NCBI RefSeq assembly: GCF_025567525.1 | Contig: NZ_JAOQJY010000001.1 | Coordinates: 124,001-188,000, forward strand | Length of the DNA stretch: 64,000 nt | Source: Gallintestinimicrobium propionicum | GTDB taxonomy: Bacteria > Bacillota > Clostridia > Lachnospirales > Lachnospiraceae | Direction of reading: 5' to 3' | In this document: positions 41,447-48,782 of the stretch, in pieces | Layout of the letters: each line of letters begins with the position of its first letter | Numbering within the stretch: position 1 is the first letter of the stretch | Position numbers and translations under genes: made by a program | The notes under the pieces: model-generated | Seen by the model: only the letters and a program-made list of their open reading frames with translations | Databases searched by the model: none | Told to the model about the DNA's origin: nothing

Positions 41447-42151
41447 TTACGCTGCATCTATAAAACTACAATCATTGAAATCAACTTCAATACTAATATT
41501 ATCATTCAACAATGTATCAAAACAACTATCTGATGTAACCTTATAATATCTTTGATTTTTATACTCTTCCGTGTTTACTGACAGTGTGCCAGCCACATTT
41601 AACGTACTCACTACTTTACTTGAAATAGATATATTTCCAAACAAAGACACGGACTCATTAAATTTATCCGTTATAGACTCAAATCCTTGATTTATTGTTT
41701 CCAATTTCTTGGAAATATTTTTATAATAATTTTCATCATAACAAACTTTAATTAACGTAGAATAATAAGAAATATCATCGGCAAATTCACCTTCATCGGC
41801 AAACATATAAGAATCTTCTTTAGGTAAATATATGCTGTCTTCATTCCAATCAGAATTATTATATTCCACTCTATATTCTCCATCAATATAATCGACTGAT
41901 ATTCTACCGGAAGAATATCCTCGAACTAATTCACGAAGTGTTAACTCATCTTTAAGCATTCGTATAATATTTATAGCATCTGTTTTTCCAACTAACCACT
42001 TACATCCTTTGATATTATTTTGACAACACACACATATAAATATCTCATCTGCATCATTTTTACAAGTAAAAATAATTGGAAAGTTTGATTCGAAAAGTAT
42101 TCTATCAATATAAAGTTTTCCATATTTTTCTGTATTAACAAATTCCTGCAT
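41447..42151 (-). CDS. Unknown protein in antitoxin position of a TAC-like operon
   Basis: The 234-residue protein (from ATG 42151; in-frame ATGs at 42160 and 42196 are alternatives) has 'YGKLYIDRILFESNFPIIFT', then 'CKNDADEIFICVCCQNNIKG', then 'CKWLVGKTDAINIIRMLKDE'. A second half starts 'TLRELVRGYSSGRISVDYID'. The N-terminal half resembles DUF6575-type proteins from memory; the last part is a beta-rich, Ser/Asn-rich region. Its start overlaps the end of the toxin-like gene and its stop is ten bases from the chaperone start. Position and size match an antitoxin that needs the chaperone, but this is inference. Confidence 0.6.
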   Translation of the reverse strand: MQEFVNTEKYGKLYIDRILFESNFPIIFTCKNDADEIFICVCCQNNIKGCKWLVGKTDAINIIRMLKDELTLRELVRGYSSGRISVDYIDGEYRVEYNNSDWNEDSIYLPKEDSYMFADEGEFADDISYYSTLIKVCYDENYYKNISKKLETINQGFESITDKFNESVSLFGNISISSKVVSTLNVAGTLSVNTEEYKNQRYYKVTSDSCFDTLLNDNISIEVDFNDCSFIDAA

Positions 42152-42623
42152 TTTTCTCATCTCTTTCTCGAATATAATTTTGAAGATGTTTTTCAAAATC
42201 TACAATTATTTCAAATTCATCGTACGGTGTTGCATTTTCATAAAGCCACCAATCTACATGTGAACCACTTTTTTTCTTTCTCTCCCTTGTCCTTTGTACC
42301 ACTCCATGCTTTGGGTTTGTCATTCCAATTGCTATCTGATAAGGAACTTTCATATCAGAAATAGCGCCCGCAAATCTTTTAACATGTGTAGGTTTCTCAA
42401 ATGTTGATAGAGAATACTGCCCCGGATCTGTTGGATCAGCAAGTGGATTCAATGCAAATCCATTCTCTTCAAAAGATGGTAAAAATGAATCTCTATCACA
42501 CTTACCACTTCTACAAGCTCTGTACACTTTTATATTTTCCTCCCTTGCACCAGCAGGCATTTCAAATCTATCGAAGTAATCTGGAAATATTTTTTCTATC
42601 CGTTTAGTTTGTTTTTCGTCCAA
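42135..42623 (-). CDS. ADP-ribosyltransferase-like toxin candidate
   Basis: The 162-residue protein carries what may be an R-S-E ADP-ribosyltransferase signature: 'ENIKVYRACRSGK' (Arg 35), 'GQYSLSTFEKPTHVKRF' (Ser 73-Thr 74 in an STS-like position) and 'YDEFEIIVDFE' (Glu 136 and Glu 138 as E-x-E). The order and spacing fit this class; the overall similarity to known toxins is not established here. The central 'GVVQRTRERKKKSGSH' loop is very basic, suitable for nucleic acid contact. The start is TTG 42623 behind AGAGGGAT. It is the first gene of the operon with the unknown protein and the SecB-like chaperone. Confidence 0.5.
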   Translation of the reverse strand: MDEKQTKRIEKIFPDYFDRFEMPAGAREENIKVYRACRSGKCDRDSFLPSFEENGFALNPLADPTDPGQYSLSTFEKPTHVKRFAGAISDMKVPYQIAIGMTNPKHGVVQRTRERKKKSGSHVDWWLYENATPYDEFEIIVDFEKHLQNYIRERDEKNAGIC

Positions 42624-42640
42624 CTTTATCCCTCTATTAT

Positions 42641-42772
42641 TTATACATGTTTCTTATTTGTTATTGTCTCATAAAATTGTTTATCTGTCCATCCTTCCAT
42701 AAAACAAATTGCTTTGTCAAATATTTTTCGCTTGTTATCACCTTTAGTATTGATATAAAATATAATTTTTAA
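42641..42772 (-). pseudogene. Short ORF fragment upstream of the toxin-like gene
   Basis: An open stretch reads 'NTKGDNKRKIFDKAICFMEG', then 'WTDKQFYETITNKKHV' before a TAA. It resembles the end of a larger protein, with no clear start or RBS. It may be a gene remnant or a leader of the operon. I recognise no family. Confidence 0.3.
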
Positions 42773-43125
42773 TCATTAACAAGAAATAAGGTATATCAAA
42801 TAGGAAAAACTTTGCCTTTTATCAATAAACAAATTTCATTTGTTATTTAAGTAAGTGCTAATGCAAGAATCATAACTTCAATCCAAAACTGAACAATTAA
42901 CTTTTCCCATGTAAAATTTCTACAATTTATTTAGGATAACTCCACTCCCACTATAATGGTCAATACAAGGTATTCATGTGTTATTTTAGCACTTCTGGTA
43001 TTCTTCATCTATTATGTAGACTTCTCTATGTTTTTATCATATTCATTAGGTAGCTTAAACATATCCTTTATTTTTAACGCGGAAATCTTGGACATTGATT
43101 ACATTTTTTAACGTTCTTTTATTCA

Positions 43126-43221
43126 TCAACCAAGATGATAGGTACAGTGCTTATGTGATATAAACCCAAGCCATCTAATATCATCAATTGGAATAATTCT
43201 ACCTCTCCAACCAACTCCAAA
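43126..43221 (-). pseudogene. Decayed gene fragment
   Basis: A 31-codon open stretch between stops reads 'FGVGWRGRIIPIDDIRWLGF', then 'ISHKHCTYHLG'. Protein-like composition without a start suggests debris of a lost gene. The rest of 42624-43325 (about 700 bases, very AT-rich) has no supported gene. Confidence 0.3.
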
Positions 43222-43325
43222 CTATAACTCTGCTATTTTTCTAATTAGCCATTGCAAGGTAGCGGAGCATTCCTAGCAGATGTTCCCACATAAAGTGATT
43301 TAGATTCTCCTATATTAGATTACCA

Positions 43326-44066
43326 CTAATCCTTCATATCTTTTTCAACCGAAATAATCCTTTTAGATATTTCTGATAAGGTGTCTTCCCTAAGTCTCTC
43401 ATCCTCTATCTTATTAGCAATTGAATTGGCAAGTAAAAGATTATTACTCTCCGCAAATTTTGCATGAAACTTAACTGCTGCTTCAATATTTTTGGTATAC
43501 ATCTTAATAAAAATAGCTCCTATAAAATCTACAATTATTCCACTAAAACTACCTACAAATAGTAAAATTTTATCTGTATCCAAAGACATATACATATATA
43601 AACTTGCTACTACTATCAATATACCAAATAAAATCATCATAATACCAAGACCAGATAAAAATTTTGTCTGAGCCAAATTCATATCATAATATCTCATTAA
43701 CTCCTTTTGGTTCATTCTAAACATTTTTTCTGCTCTTAAAGCTCTCTTTTCAGGATTTATTTCTGAAAATTCTTTTTCTTCTCTGCGAACATCTTCATCT
43801 AGTTTTTCCAGTTTTTTTGATTCTTTGAAATCAAAAAAACTACTTATAGATACTGCAAAGCAAATAAATGCTAAAACCCCCAAAATATATACTAGTATTT
43901 TTCCAATCGCAAACTCAAAAAATTTATCATATATTTGGTAAGTAGCAAAGACTGCCATTGCCCCAAATACAAGTCCACCTATTATCCCATTTTTATCTTT
44001 TTCTGATTTTTTCTGTTCTTTTTGCGTAGTTTTATTTGTACTAGCTTTTGTTTGCTCTTCTTCCAT
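43326..44066 (-). CDS. Four-helix membrane protein, TRADD-N-like membrane domain
   Basis: The 246-residue protein starts with a charged, Lys/Thr-rich tail, then two transmembrane helices (about 27-46 and 55-76), a helical cytoplasmic region with 'RMNQKELMRYYDMNLAQTKF', and two more helices (about 138-160 and 167-190). It ends in a helical tail. The 'YYDMNLAQTKFLSGLG' segment followed by a helix pair and 'GIIVDFIGAIFIKMYTKNIE' resembles the two-helix membrane domain described next to TRADD-N domains in bacterial conflict systems; this is by pattern only. ATG 44066; no near gene on its strand. Confidence 0.6.
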   Translation of the reverse strand: MEEEQTKASTNKTTQKEQKKSEKDKNGIIGGLVFGAMAVFATYQIYDKFFEFAIGKILVYILGVLAFICFAVSISSFFDFKESKKLEKLDEDVRREEKEFSEINPEKRALRAEKMFRMNQKELMRYYDMNLAQTKFLSGLGIMMILFGILIVVASLYMYMSLDTDKILLFVGSFSGIIVDFIGAIFIKMYTKNIEAAVKFHAKFAESNNLLLANSIANKIEDERLREDTLSEISKRIISVEKDMKD

Positions 44067-44189
44067 TAATATATTCCTTATTTATTCGCATTGGCGTCAT
44101 ATTCTTACGAAAATCTTTTTGACTTTCTTTATGTTTCAGTTGTCATCAATATTGTATAAACACTATACAAATATACGTCACGTTTCGAA

Positions 44190-44337
44190 CTCGCAAAATC
44201 AAAGTTGGTTCTATACAATTTTGTATCGGTATATTGGTTCTATCTGACTCAATTTGGTTTGAACTGTCCTTATCGTATGGACTGCCTTACCTCGTGTTAT
44301 CAAATTGTTATCACAAAAGTGTTATCAAATATAATTT
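44190..44337. repeat. Att-arm-like repeat, copy B
   Basis: Diverged copy of 40857-41003: CTATACAatttTGTATCG at 44211-44228 and GTTATCA motifs at 44296, 44307 and 44321 (spacing 11 and 14, identical to copy A). 44067-44189 and 44338-44378 show no gene. Confidence 0.65.
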
Positions 44338-44378
44338 CATCGATTCAATATAACTACAAATTGGAAATTTGCATATAC

Positions 44379-44927
44379 TTACAATTTTTTCATCATCCAA
44401 TAGGAATCTGTATATTGACCATTCGCATATTTCATATTATTAGGGAATACACCATATTTTTCAAAGCCTAGGTTTTTATAAAGCGAAATTGCTCTTTCGT
44501 TTCCAGCAGCCACCTCTAATTCCGCTTGCTCATATCCAAGGTTCCTTGCCATATCAAGAATAGTTTTCAGCATAATTTTGCCGATACCTCTCCCACAATA
44601 TTTCTGATACAAAGCAATAGCAACCTCACAACGATGAGCATATCTTTTATAAGTTCCAATACTACTAAGGGAACAATTACCAATATGCCTTCCATTTATG
44701 GTTGCAATTAGCATTAATTCCCGTTCAGAATCAATGCAACTTGTAATGAAATGTTTCTCTTGTTCAAGCGTCAATTTGACTTCATCAGGTTCTCTAATCA
44801 AAAACGGTGTTTCTCCAGTTGTTATTCTCAAATATTTGATTAAATCTTCTGCATCTGATTCTTCTGCATTTCTCAAAACTATTGTCTGTCCTGTTTTATC
44901 TTTTACTTCTAAAGTATCAAACCTCAT
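44379..44927 (-). CDS. GNAT family N-acetyltransferase
   Basis: The 182-residue protein has 'VLRNAEESDAEDLIKYLRIT', 'NGRHIGNCSLSSIG', the acetyl-CoA loop 'YQKYCGRGIGKIMLKTILD', then 'MARNLGYEQAELEVAAGNER', 'AISLYKNLGFEKYG'. ATG 44927 follows GAGGAGACATT on the minus strand, and that site lies inside a short ORF derived from the dtd start. Likely cargo of the island; the substrate is unknown. Confidence 0.88.
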   Translation of the reverse strand: MRFDTLEVKDKTGQTIVLRNAEESDAEDLIKYLRITTGETPFLIREPDEVKLTLEQEKHFITSCIDSERELMLIATINGRHIGNCSLSSIGTYKRYAHRCEVAIALYQKYCGRGIGKIMLKTILDMARNLGYEQAELEVAAGNERAISLYKNLGFEKYGVFPNNMKYANGQYTDSYWMMKKL

Positions 44928-44977
44928 AATAATGTCTCCTCTATAACCTGTGTAGTACATTGAATAACAAATTTCAT
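44924..44977 (-). pseudogene. dtd 5' remnant (17-codon ORF)
   Basis: Reads 'MKFVIQCTTQVIEETLL' and stops; the first ten codons are identical to those of dtd. Its TGA overlaps the ATG of the GNAT gene (ATGA), so translation from the old dtd start would now couple to the acetyltransferase. Confidence 0.6.
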
Positions 44978-44982
44978 AGGTA
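44947..44982. repeat. Candidate attachment core, right copy
   Basis: Identical over 36 bases to 40804-40839 (dtd 5' end). This copy lies next to the AI-2E permease gene and probably marks the original dtd leader. Confidence 0.8.
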
Positions 44983-45045
44983 TTTATCTCTTCTTCTCAA
45001 ACCTCTATCGGAATGGATTTTGATTTTGAAATATCTGATCATTTT

Positions 45046-46485
45046 TCATCGATCAGAGGGCTCAGAATTTTCCTGCTTCTGATTGTCCTTTCCCGCGGAA
45101 TCCTTTGCAGCGGTTTCTGCATTTTTTTCTACATGTTCTGCAGGGTGCGGAATAAACGTCTTCAAATCTTCTTTAAAATTCCGGAACGAAAACTGTTTCT
45201 TGCGATGTCTTGCGGGCTTATCTTCCGGTTTGGAAATAAAGCTGCCGGTCTGGACATCGACATAATCCAGTGTCTGGTACTCTTCTGTTTTATCGGACAT
45301 GCCCTTTTTTTGCAAGCTGCGGTTGACGTAGCGCTTGATCAGCGCATAAAAAACAGCAAAGATCGGAACACCGAGAATCATGCCTGGTACACCCATGAGA
45401 CCACTGAAGATGGTGATGGAAAAAATAATCCAGAACCCAGAAAGACCGGTGGAATCGCCAAGAATCTTAGGCCCAAGGAAGTTGCCGTCAAACTGCTGCA
45501 AAATCCAGATGAAGATGATAAAATACAGGCATTGCATCGGATTGACCATTAAAATAAGCAATGCACAGGGTACGGCTCCGATAAACGGACCAAAGAACGG
45601 AATAATGTTGGTAACGCCGACTATGACGCTGATCAGCATTGGATATGGCATTTTCATGATGCTGACAACAACAAAGCAGAGAACACCGATGATGGCTGAA
45701 TCCAAAATTTTTCCGCTGATAAATCCGCCAAAGGTGGAATCGATCAGACGGAAGTCTTCCATAATTACATTAGCCTGTCTGGTATCCCAGAAAGCGTATA
45801 AAAGCTTCTTCCCCTGGCTGACAAAGCGTTCCTTACTGGCAAGCAGATAGATGGAAATGATCAGTCCGATAACGAGGTTCCAGACTGCCTTCGCAAAGCT
45901 TAACATGCTTAGGGAGACTGTTTTCACGATGGCATTGATCTGAGGCATCATGGTTTTATTGAGGAAGTTTTCAAGATCTGTCGAATAATGATCGATCAGA
46001 TCGGATACAGTCGTTTCGATGTCTGGATTATCAGCAAGCAGTTTTTCTGCCCAGTCACTGACGTTTTTTACATAGCTGGGGAACTGACCGGCAATACTTT
46101 GGATGCTTCCAATGATCTGCGGAATTACAACTCTGAAAAATCCGTACACCAAAAACAGGACAAAGCACAGCGTCAGGACGATCGAAATGCCGCGGCAATA
46201 GCTGGTCAGCTGTTTCTTTTTTTTCTGTAAGGACGGTTTTTGGGAAATCAGCCAGTCTCTGGCGGGATACAATGCAAAATGCTCGATGGCGTTTACCAGC
46301 GGACACATCAGCCATGCCAGAATAAAGCCGTCCAGAATCGGCATGCAGATGTGCAGCAGATTCTGCAGATGATCTTTAAAGTTGCCGCCGTGAAAGATCA
46401 GATAATAGGCGAGCAGCCCGCCGATTACAACCAGAAGCGCCGTTACGCCCCAGTATAGATATTTTTTTTCCCAGCGAAATTTCAT
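45046..46485 (-). CDS. AI-2E family transporter
   Basis: The 479-residue polytopic protein has about eight transmembrane helices, 'CMPILDGFILAWLMCPLVNA', 'FGGFISGKILDSAIIGVLCF' and the family motif 'VGVTNIIPFFGPFIGAVPCA', then 'GPKILGDSTGLSGFWIIFSI', and 'GVPGMILGVPIFAVFYALIK'. Members include TqsA-type exporters and Na+/H+ antiporters; the substrate is not fixed. The C-terminal tail of about 100 residues is charged, rich in Lys, Glu and Ala, and cytoplasmic. ATG 46485 has AAAGGAGAG upstream and overlaps the end of the DUF2130 gene region, one base away. Confidence 0.92.
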   Translation of the reverse strand: MKFRWEKKYLYWGVTALLVVIGGLLAYYLIFHGGNFKDHLQNLLHICMPILDGFILAWLMCPLVNAIEHFALYPARDWLISQKPSLQKKKKQLTSYCRGISIVLTLCFVLFLVYGFFRVVIPQIIGSIQSIAGQFPSYVKNVSDWAEKLLADNPDIETTVSDLIDHYSTDLENFLNKTMMPQINAIVKTVSLSMLSFAKAVWNLVIGLIISIYLLASKERFVSQGKKLLYAFWDTRQANVIMEDFRLIDSTFGGFISGKILDSAIIGVLCFVVVSIMKMPYPMLISVIVGVTNIIPFFGPFIGAVPCALLILMVNPMQCLYFIIFIWILQQFDGNFLGPKILGDSTGLSGFWIIFSITIFSGLMGVPGMILGVPIFAVFYALIKRYVNRSLQKKGMSDKTEEYQTLDYVDVQTGSFISKPEDKPARHRKKQFSFRNFKEDLKTFIPHPAEHVEKNAETAAKDSAGKDNQKQENSEPSDR

Positions 46486-46486
46486 G

Positions 46487-47830
46487 TCAAGTACTCTCCT
46501 TTCCGTCATGCGAAGAAAGCTCGTCGAATTTCGCTTTCATCGTCGGGTTGTTTTTCGTAAGGCGCTTGATGCTCAGATCTTCCGCCTTGTTGTTTGCGAG
46601 CCGCAGGTTGTTTTCAGAAGAAAGCAGGGCCTCCTTTGTCTTCTGAAGATGGTCGATCGTTTTGTCGATTTCATCGATGGCGCGGTGGAATCGTTCACTC
46701 GCCAGACGGAAATTCCGATTGAATTTCTCTTTAAAATCATTCATATCTTCCTCAAAATGGGAAATGTCAATATTCTGATTTTTGATGACAGCAAGCTCCT
46801 GCTTATACCGCAGCGCATTCAGGGAAGCATTGCGCAGCAGCGTGATCATCGGGATAAAAAACTGCGGACGGATCACATACATCTTCGGATATCGATAGGA
46901 AACGTCCACGATGCCGGTGTTATACAGCTCGCTGTCTGGCTCCAGCATGGACACTAAAACGGCGTATTCGCAGTCTTTCTCGCGCCGGTCCTTATCCAGC
47001 TCCTTGAAAAAATCTTCATTTTTCTTTTTCGTTGCGGTTTCATCCATCTCGTTTTTCATTTCAAACATGATGGAAATAAATTCGGTCCCGTCCGGATCCG
47101 TTTCTTTATAAATATAATCGCCCTTGCTGCCGGTTCTGGCATCGTTGTCCTTTTCAAAGTATGCATTCTGGAAACCGGTTGCGCGCAACTTGTTGAATTC
47201 TGTCTCACAGTGCTGCTCTAAGCTTTCTCCGATCATTTTGGTGGACTGGCGCGCCTTGAAATCCTTATAATAGGCGATTTCCTCGTCCTTCATGCGGAGG
47301 CGCTCTTCGTACTGCTCCTTAATATTTTGCTCTCGGAGCCGGGTTTCCTGCTTTGCATGTTCTATTCTACCGGTCAGGTCATAAATCTGCCGGTCCATTT
47401 CGTTGATCTGCTTTTCTTTCTGGGCAGCTGCTTTGGAAACCGCCAGGGCGATATCCTTGTCCGCAGTTTCCTGTACAGATGTGATTTTGGCATTTAAAAG
47501 GCTGATCTGAGCGTCCTTTTGGGACAGAGCCTTTTCCTGTTCAGACAAAAGCTTTTCCTGCCGGGAACGGGCGTCTGCCTCTGCCAGCTGCCGTGCGCTC
47601 TCTGCTGCCGCAAGCTTTGCCTGCAGCCGGGAAATTTCCTCCGCCAGCTCCTGTCTCGTCTGGGTCTGCGCCAGAAGGACAGCGTTTTCTTTTTCAGAAA
47701 GATATTGCGCTTTACGCTCGGAAAGCTCTTTCTCAAATTCTTTATCACGGACCTGTCTGACGATCGCCGCATAGCCGGATTCGTCTACCTGAAAGACTTC
47801 GCCGCATTTGGGACATTTGATTTCCTGCAT
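46487..47830 (-). CDS. DUF2130 domain protein
   Basis: The 447-residue protein has an N-terminal zinc-ribbon-like 'IKCPKCGEVFQVDESGYAAI', a long coiled coil (about 40-215, rich in Ala, Glu, Lys, Gln), and the DUF2130 domain ('HCETEFNKLRATGFQNAYFE', 'GSKGDYIYKE', 'SIMFEMKNEMDETATKKKNE', 'KDCEYAVLVSMLEPDSELYN', 'IRPQFFIPMITLLRNAS'). The E-x-K pattern in 'FEMKNE' after 'GSKGDYI' fits a PD-(D/E)XK nuclease-like core. The function is unknown. ATG 47830 is behind GGAGCAGGTGC. It is co-oriented and contiguous with the AI-2E permease gene. Confidence 0.88.
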   Translation of the reverse strand: MQEIKCPKCGEVFQVDESGYAAIVRQVRDKEFEKELSERKAQYLSEKENAVLLAQTQTRQELAEEISRLQAKLAAAESARQLAEADARSRQEKLLSEQEKALSQKDAQISLLNAKITSVQETADKDIALAVSKAAAQKEKQINEMDRQIYDLTGRIEHAKQETRLREQNIKEQYEERLRMKDEEIAYYKDFKARQSTKMIGESLEQHCETEFNKLRATGFQNAYFEKDNDARTGSKGDYIYKETDPDGTEFISIMFEMKNEMDETATKKKNEDFFKELDKDRREKDCEYAVLVSMLEPDSELYNTGIVDVSYRYPKMYVIRPQFFIPMITLLRNASLNALRYKQELAVIKNQNIDISHFEEDMNDFKEKFNRNFRLASERFHRAIDEIDKTIDHLQKTKEALLSSENNLRLANNKAEDLSIKRLTKNNPTMKAKFDELSSHDGKEST

Positions 47831-47954
47831 GCACCTGCTCCTTTATCATGATTGGATATTCTATTAGTTTACTCTGTCGAGCACTTTTTTTCAAGGCGAA
47901 TCCCGATAGAAACCTAGGATCGATCCAAATCCGGTATGAATCACTGCGGTCTCT

Positions 47955-47983
47955 TTGCAAAAAGAAAGAAAAAATAGTATACT
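47955..47983 (+). promoter_or_regulatory. Predicted sigma-A promoter of the ttcA-like gene
   Basis: TTGCAA, a 17-base spacer and TATACT, 73 bases upstream of the coding region. Confidence 0.7.
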
Positions 47984-48056
47984 GTCAAAAGGAAAATCAG
48001 GATGAGAAAACCATTCCGGCGTGCAGACGCCGGTAACTATGAAACGAGGAAACAGC

Positions 48057-48782
48057 ATGACGTTACAACAGGTATTGAGCCAGGTGCGGCGAGCCGCCGA
48101 CGATTATGAAATGATTCAGGACGGAGACAAAATCGCAGTCGGGATTTCCGGTGGAAAGGATTCCCTGACGCTTCTTTATGCGCTGAGCACGCTCAGACGA
48201 TTTTATCCGCATCCCTTTGAACTGCATGCGGTAACTGTCGACCTTGGCTTTGAAAACTTAAATTTGGGCAAAATAGAGGCACTCTGTAAAGAGCTGGATG
48301 TCCCGTATACAATTGTGCCGACGCAGATCGCTTCGATCGTATTTGACCAACGGAAAGAAAAAAATCCCTGCGCACTGTGCGCAAAAATGCGGAAAGGCGC
48401 ATTAAATGAAGCGATCCGTGGGGCAGGCTGCAACAAAATTGCTTATGCACACCACAAGGACGATGTCGTGGAGACGCTGATGCTGTCTTTGATTTATGAA
48501 GGGCGCTTCCATACGTTTGCCCCTGTCACTTTTCTGGATCGGATGAATCTGACGGTGATCCGTCCGCTCGTTTATATGAAGGAAGCGGATGTGATCGGAT
48601 TTGTCCATAAGCATGATGTTCCGGTTGTTAAAAGTCCCTGCCCTGCAGACGGACATACTCGCAGAGAATATGTCAAGCAGCTGCTGCGTCAGCTGAACCT
48701 GGAAAATCCGGGTGTGAAGGATCGGATGTTCACTGCGGTTCAGAGTGGTCTTGCGGAATGGAGGGTACATGAAAAACAGTAA
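48057..48782 (+). CDS. TtcA-like tRNA thiolation enzyme
   Basis: The 241-residue protein has the PP-loop 'DKIAVGISGGKDSLTLLYAL' (SGGKDS near residue 34), 'VPYTIVPTQIASIVF' and 'CALCAKMRKGALNEAIRGAG' (CxxC), with 'NKIAYAHHKDDVVETLMLSL' and 'SPCPADGHTRREYV', where the third Fe-S Cys lies. It is of the TtcA/TtuA group that thiolates a tRNA nucleoside, perhaps C32; target unknown. RBS GAGGAAACAGC precedes ATG 48057. Its last codons overlap the recombinase start by 14 bases. Confidence 0.88.
   Translation: MTLQQVLSQVRRAADDYEMIQDGDKIAVGISGGKDSLTLLYALSTLRRFYPHPFELHAVTVDLGFENLNLGKIEALCKELDVPYTIVPTQIASIVFDQRKEKNPCALCAKMRKGALNEAIRGAGCNKIAYAHHKDDVVETLMLSLIYEGRFHTFAPVTFLDRMNLTVIRPLVYMKEADVIGFVHKHDVPVVKSPCPADGHTRREYVKQLLRQLNLENPGVKDRMFTAVQSGLAEWRVHEKQ

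Larger units (their letters stand above)
40804..44982. mobile_element. AT-rich genomic island integrated in dtd
   Basis: A 4.1-kb segment markedly richer in A+T than its surroundings sits between two identical 36-bp copies of the dtd 5' end. Cargo: SecB-like chaperone, unknown protein, ADP-ribosyltransferase-like protein, a membrane protein, a GNAT protein and two decayed fragments. Two att-arm-like repeats (40857-41003, 44190-44337) are inside. No integrase is present, so it is a cargo remnant or a non-autonomous element. dtd keeps an intact reading frame because the left copy restores its start. Confidence 0.75.
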
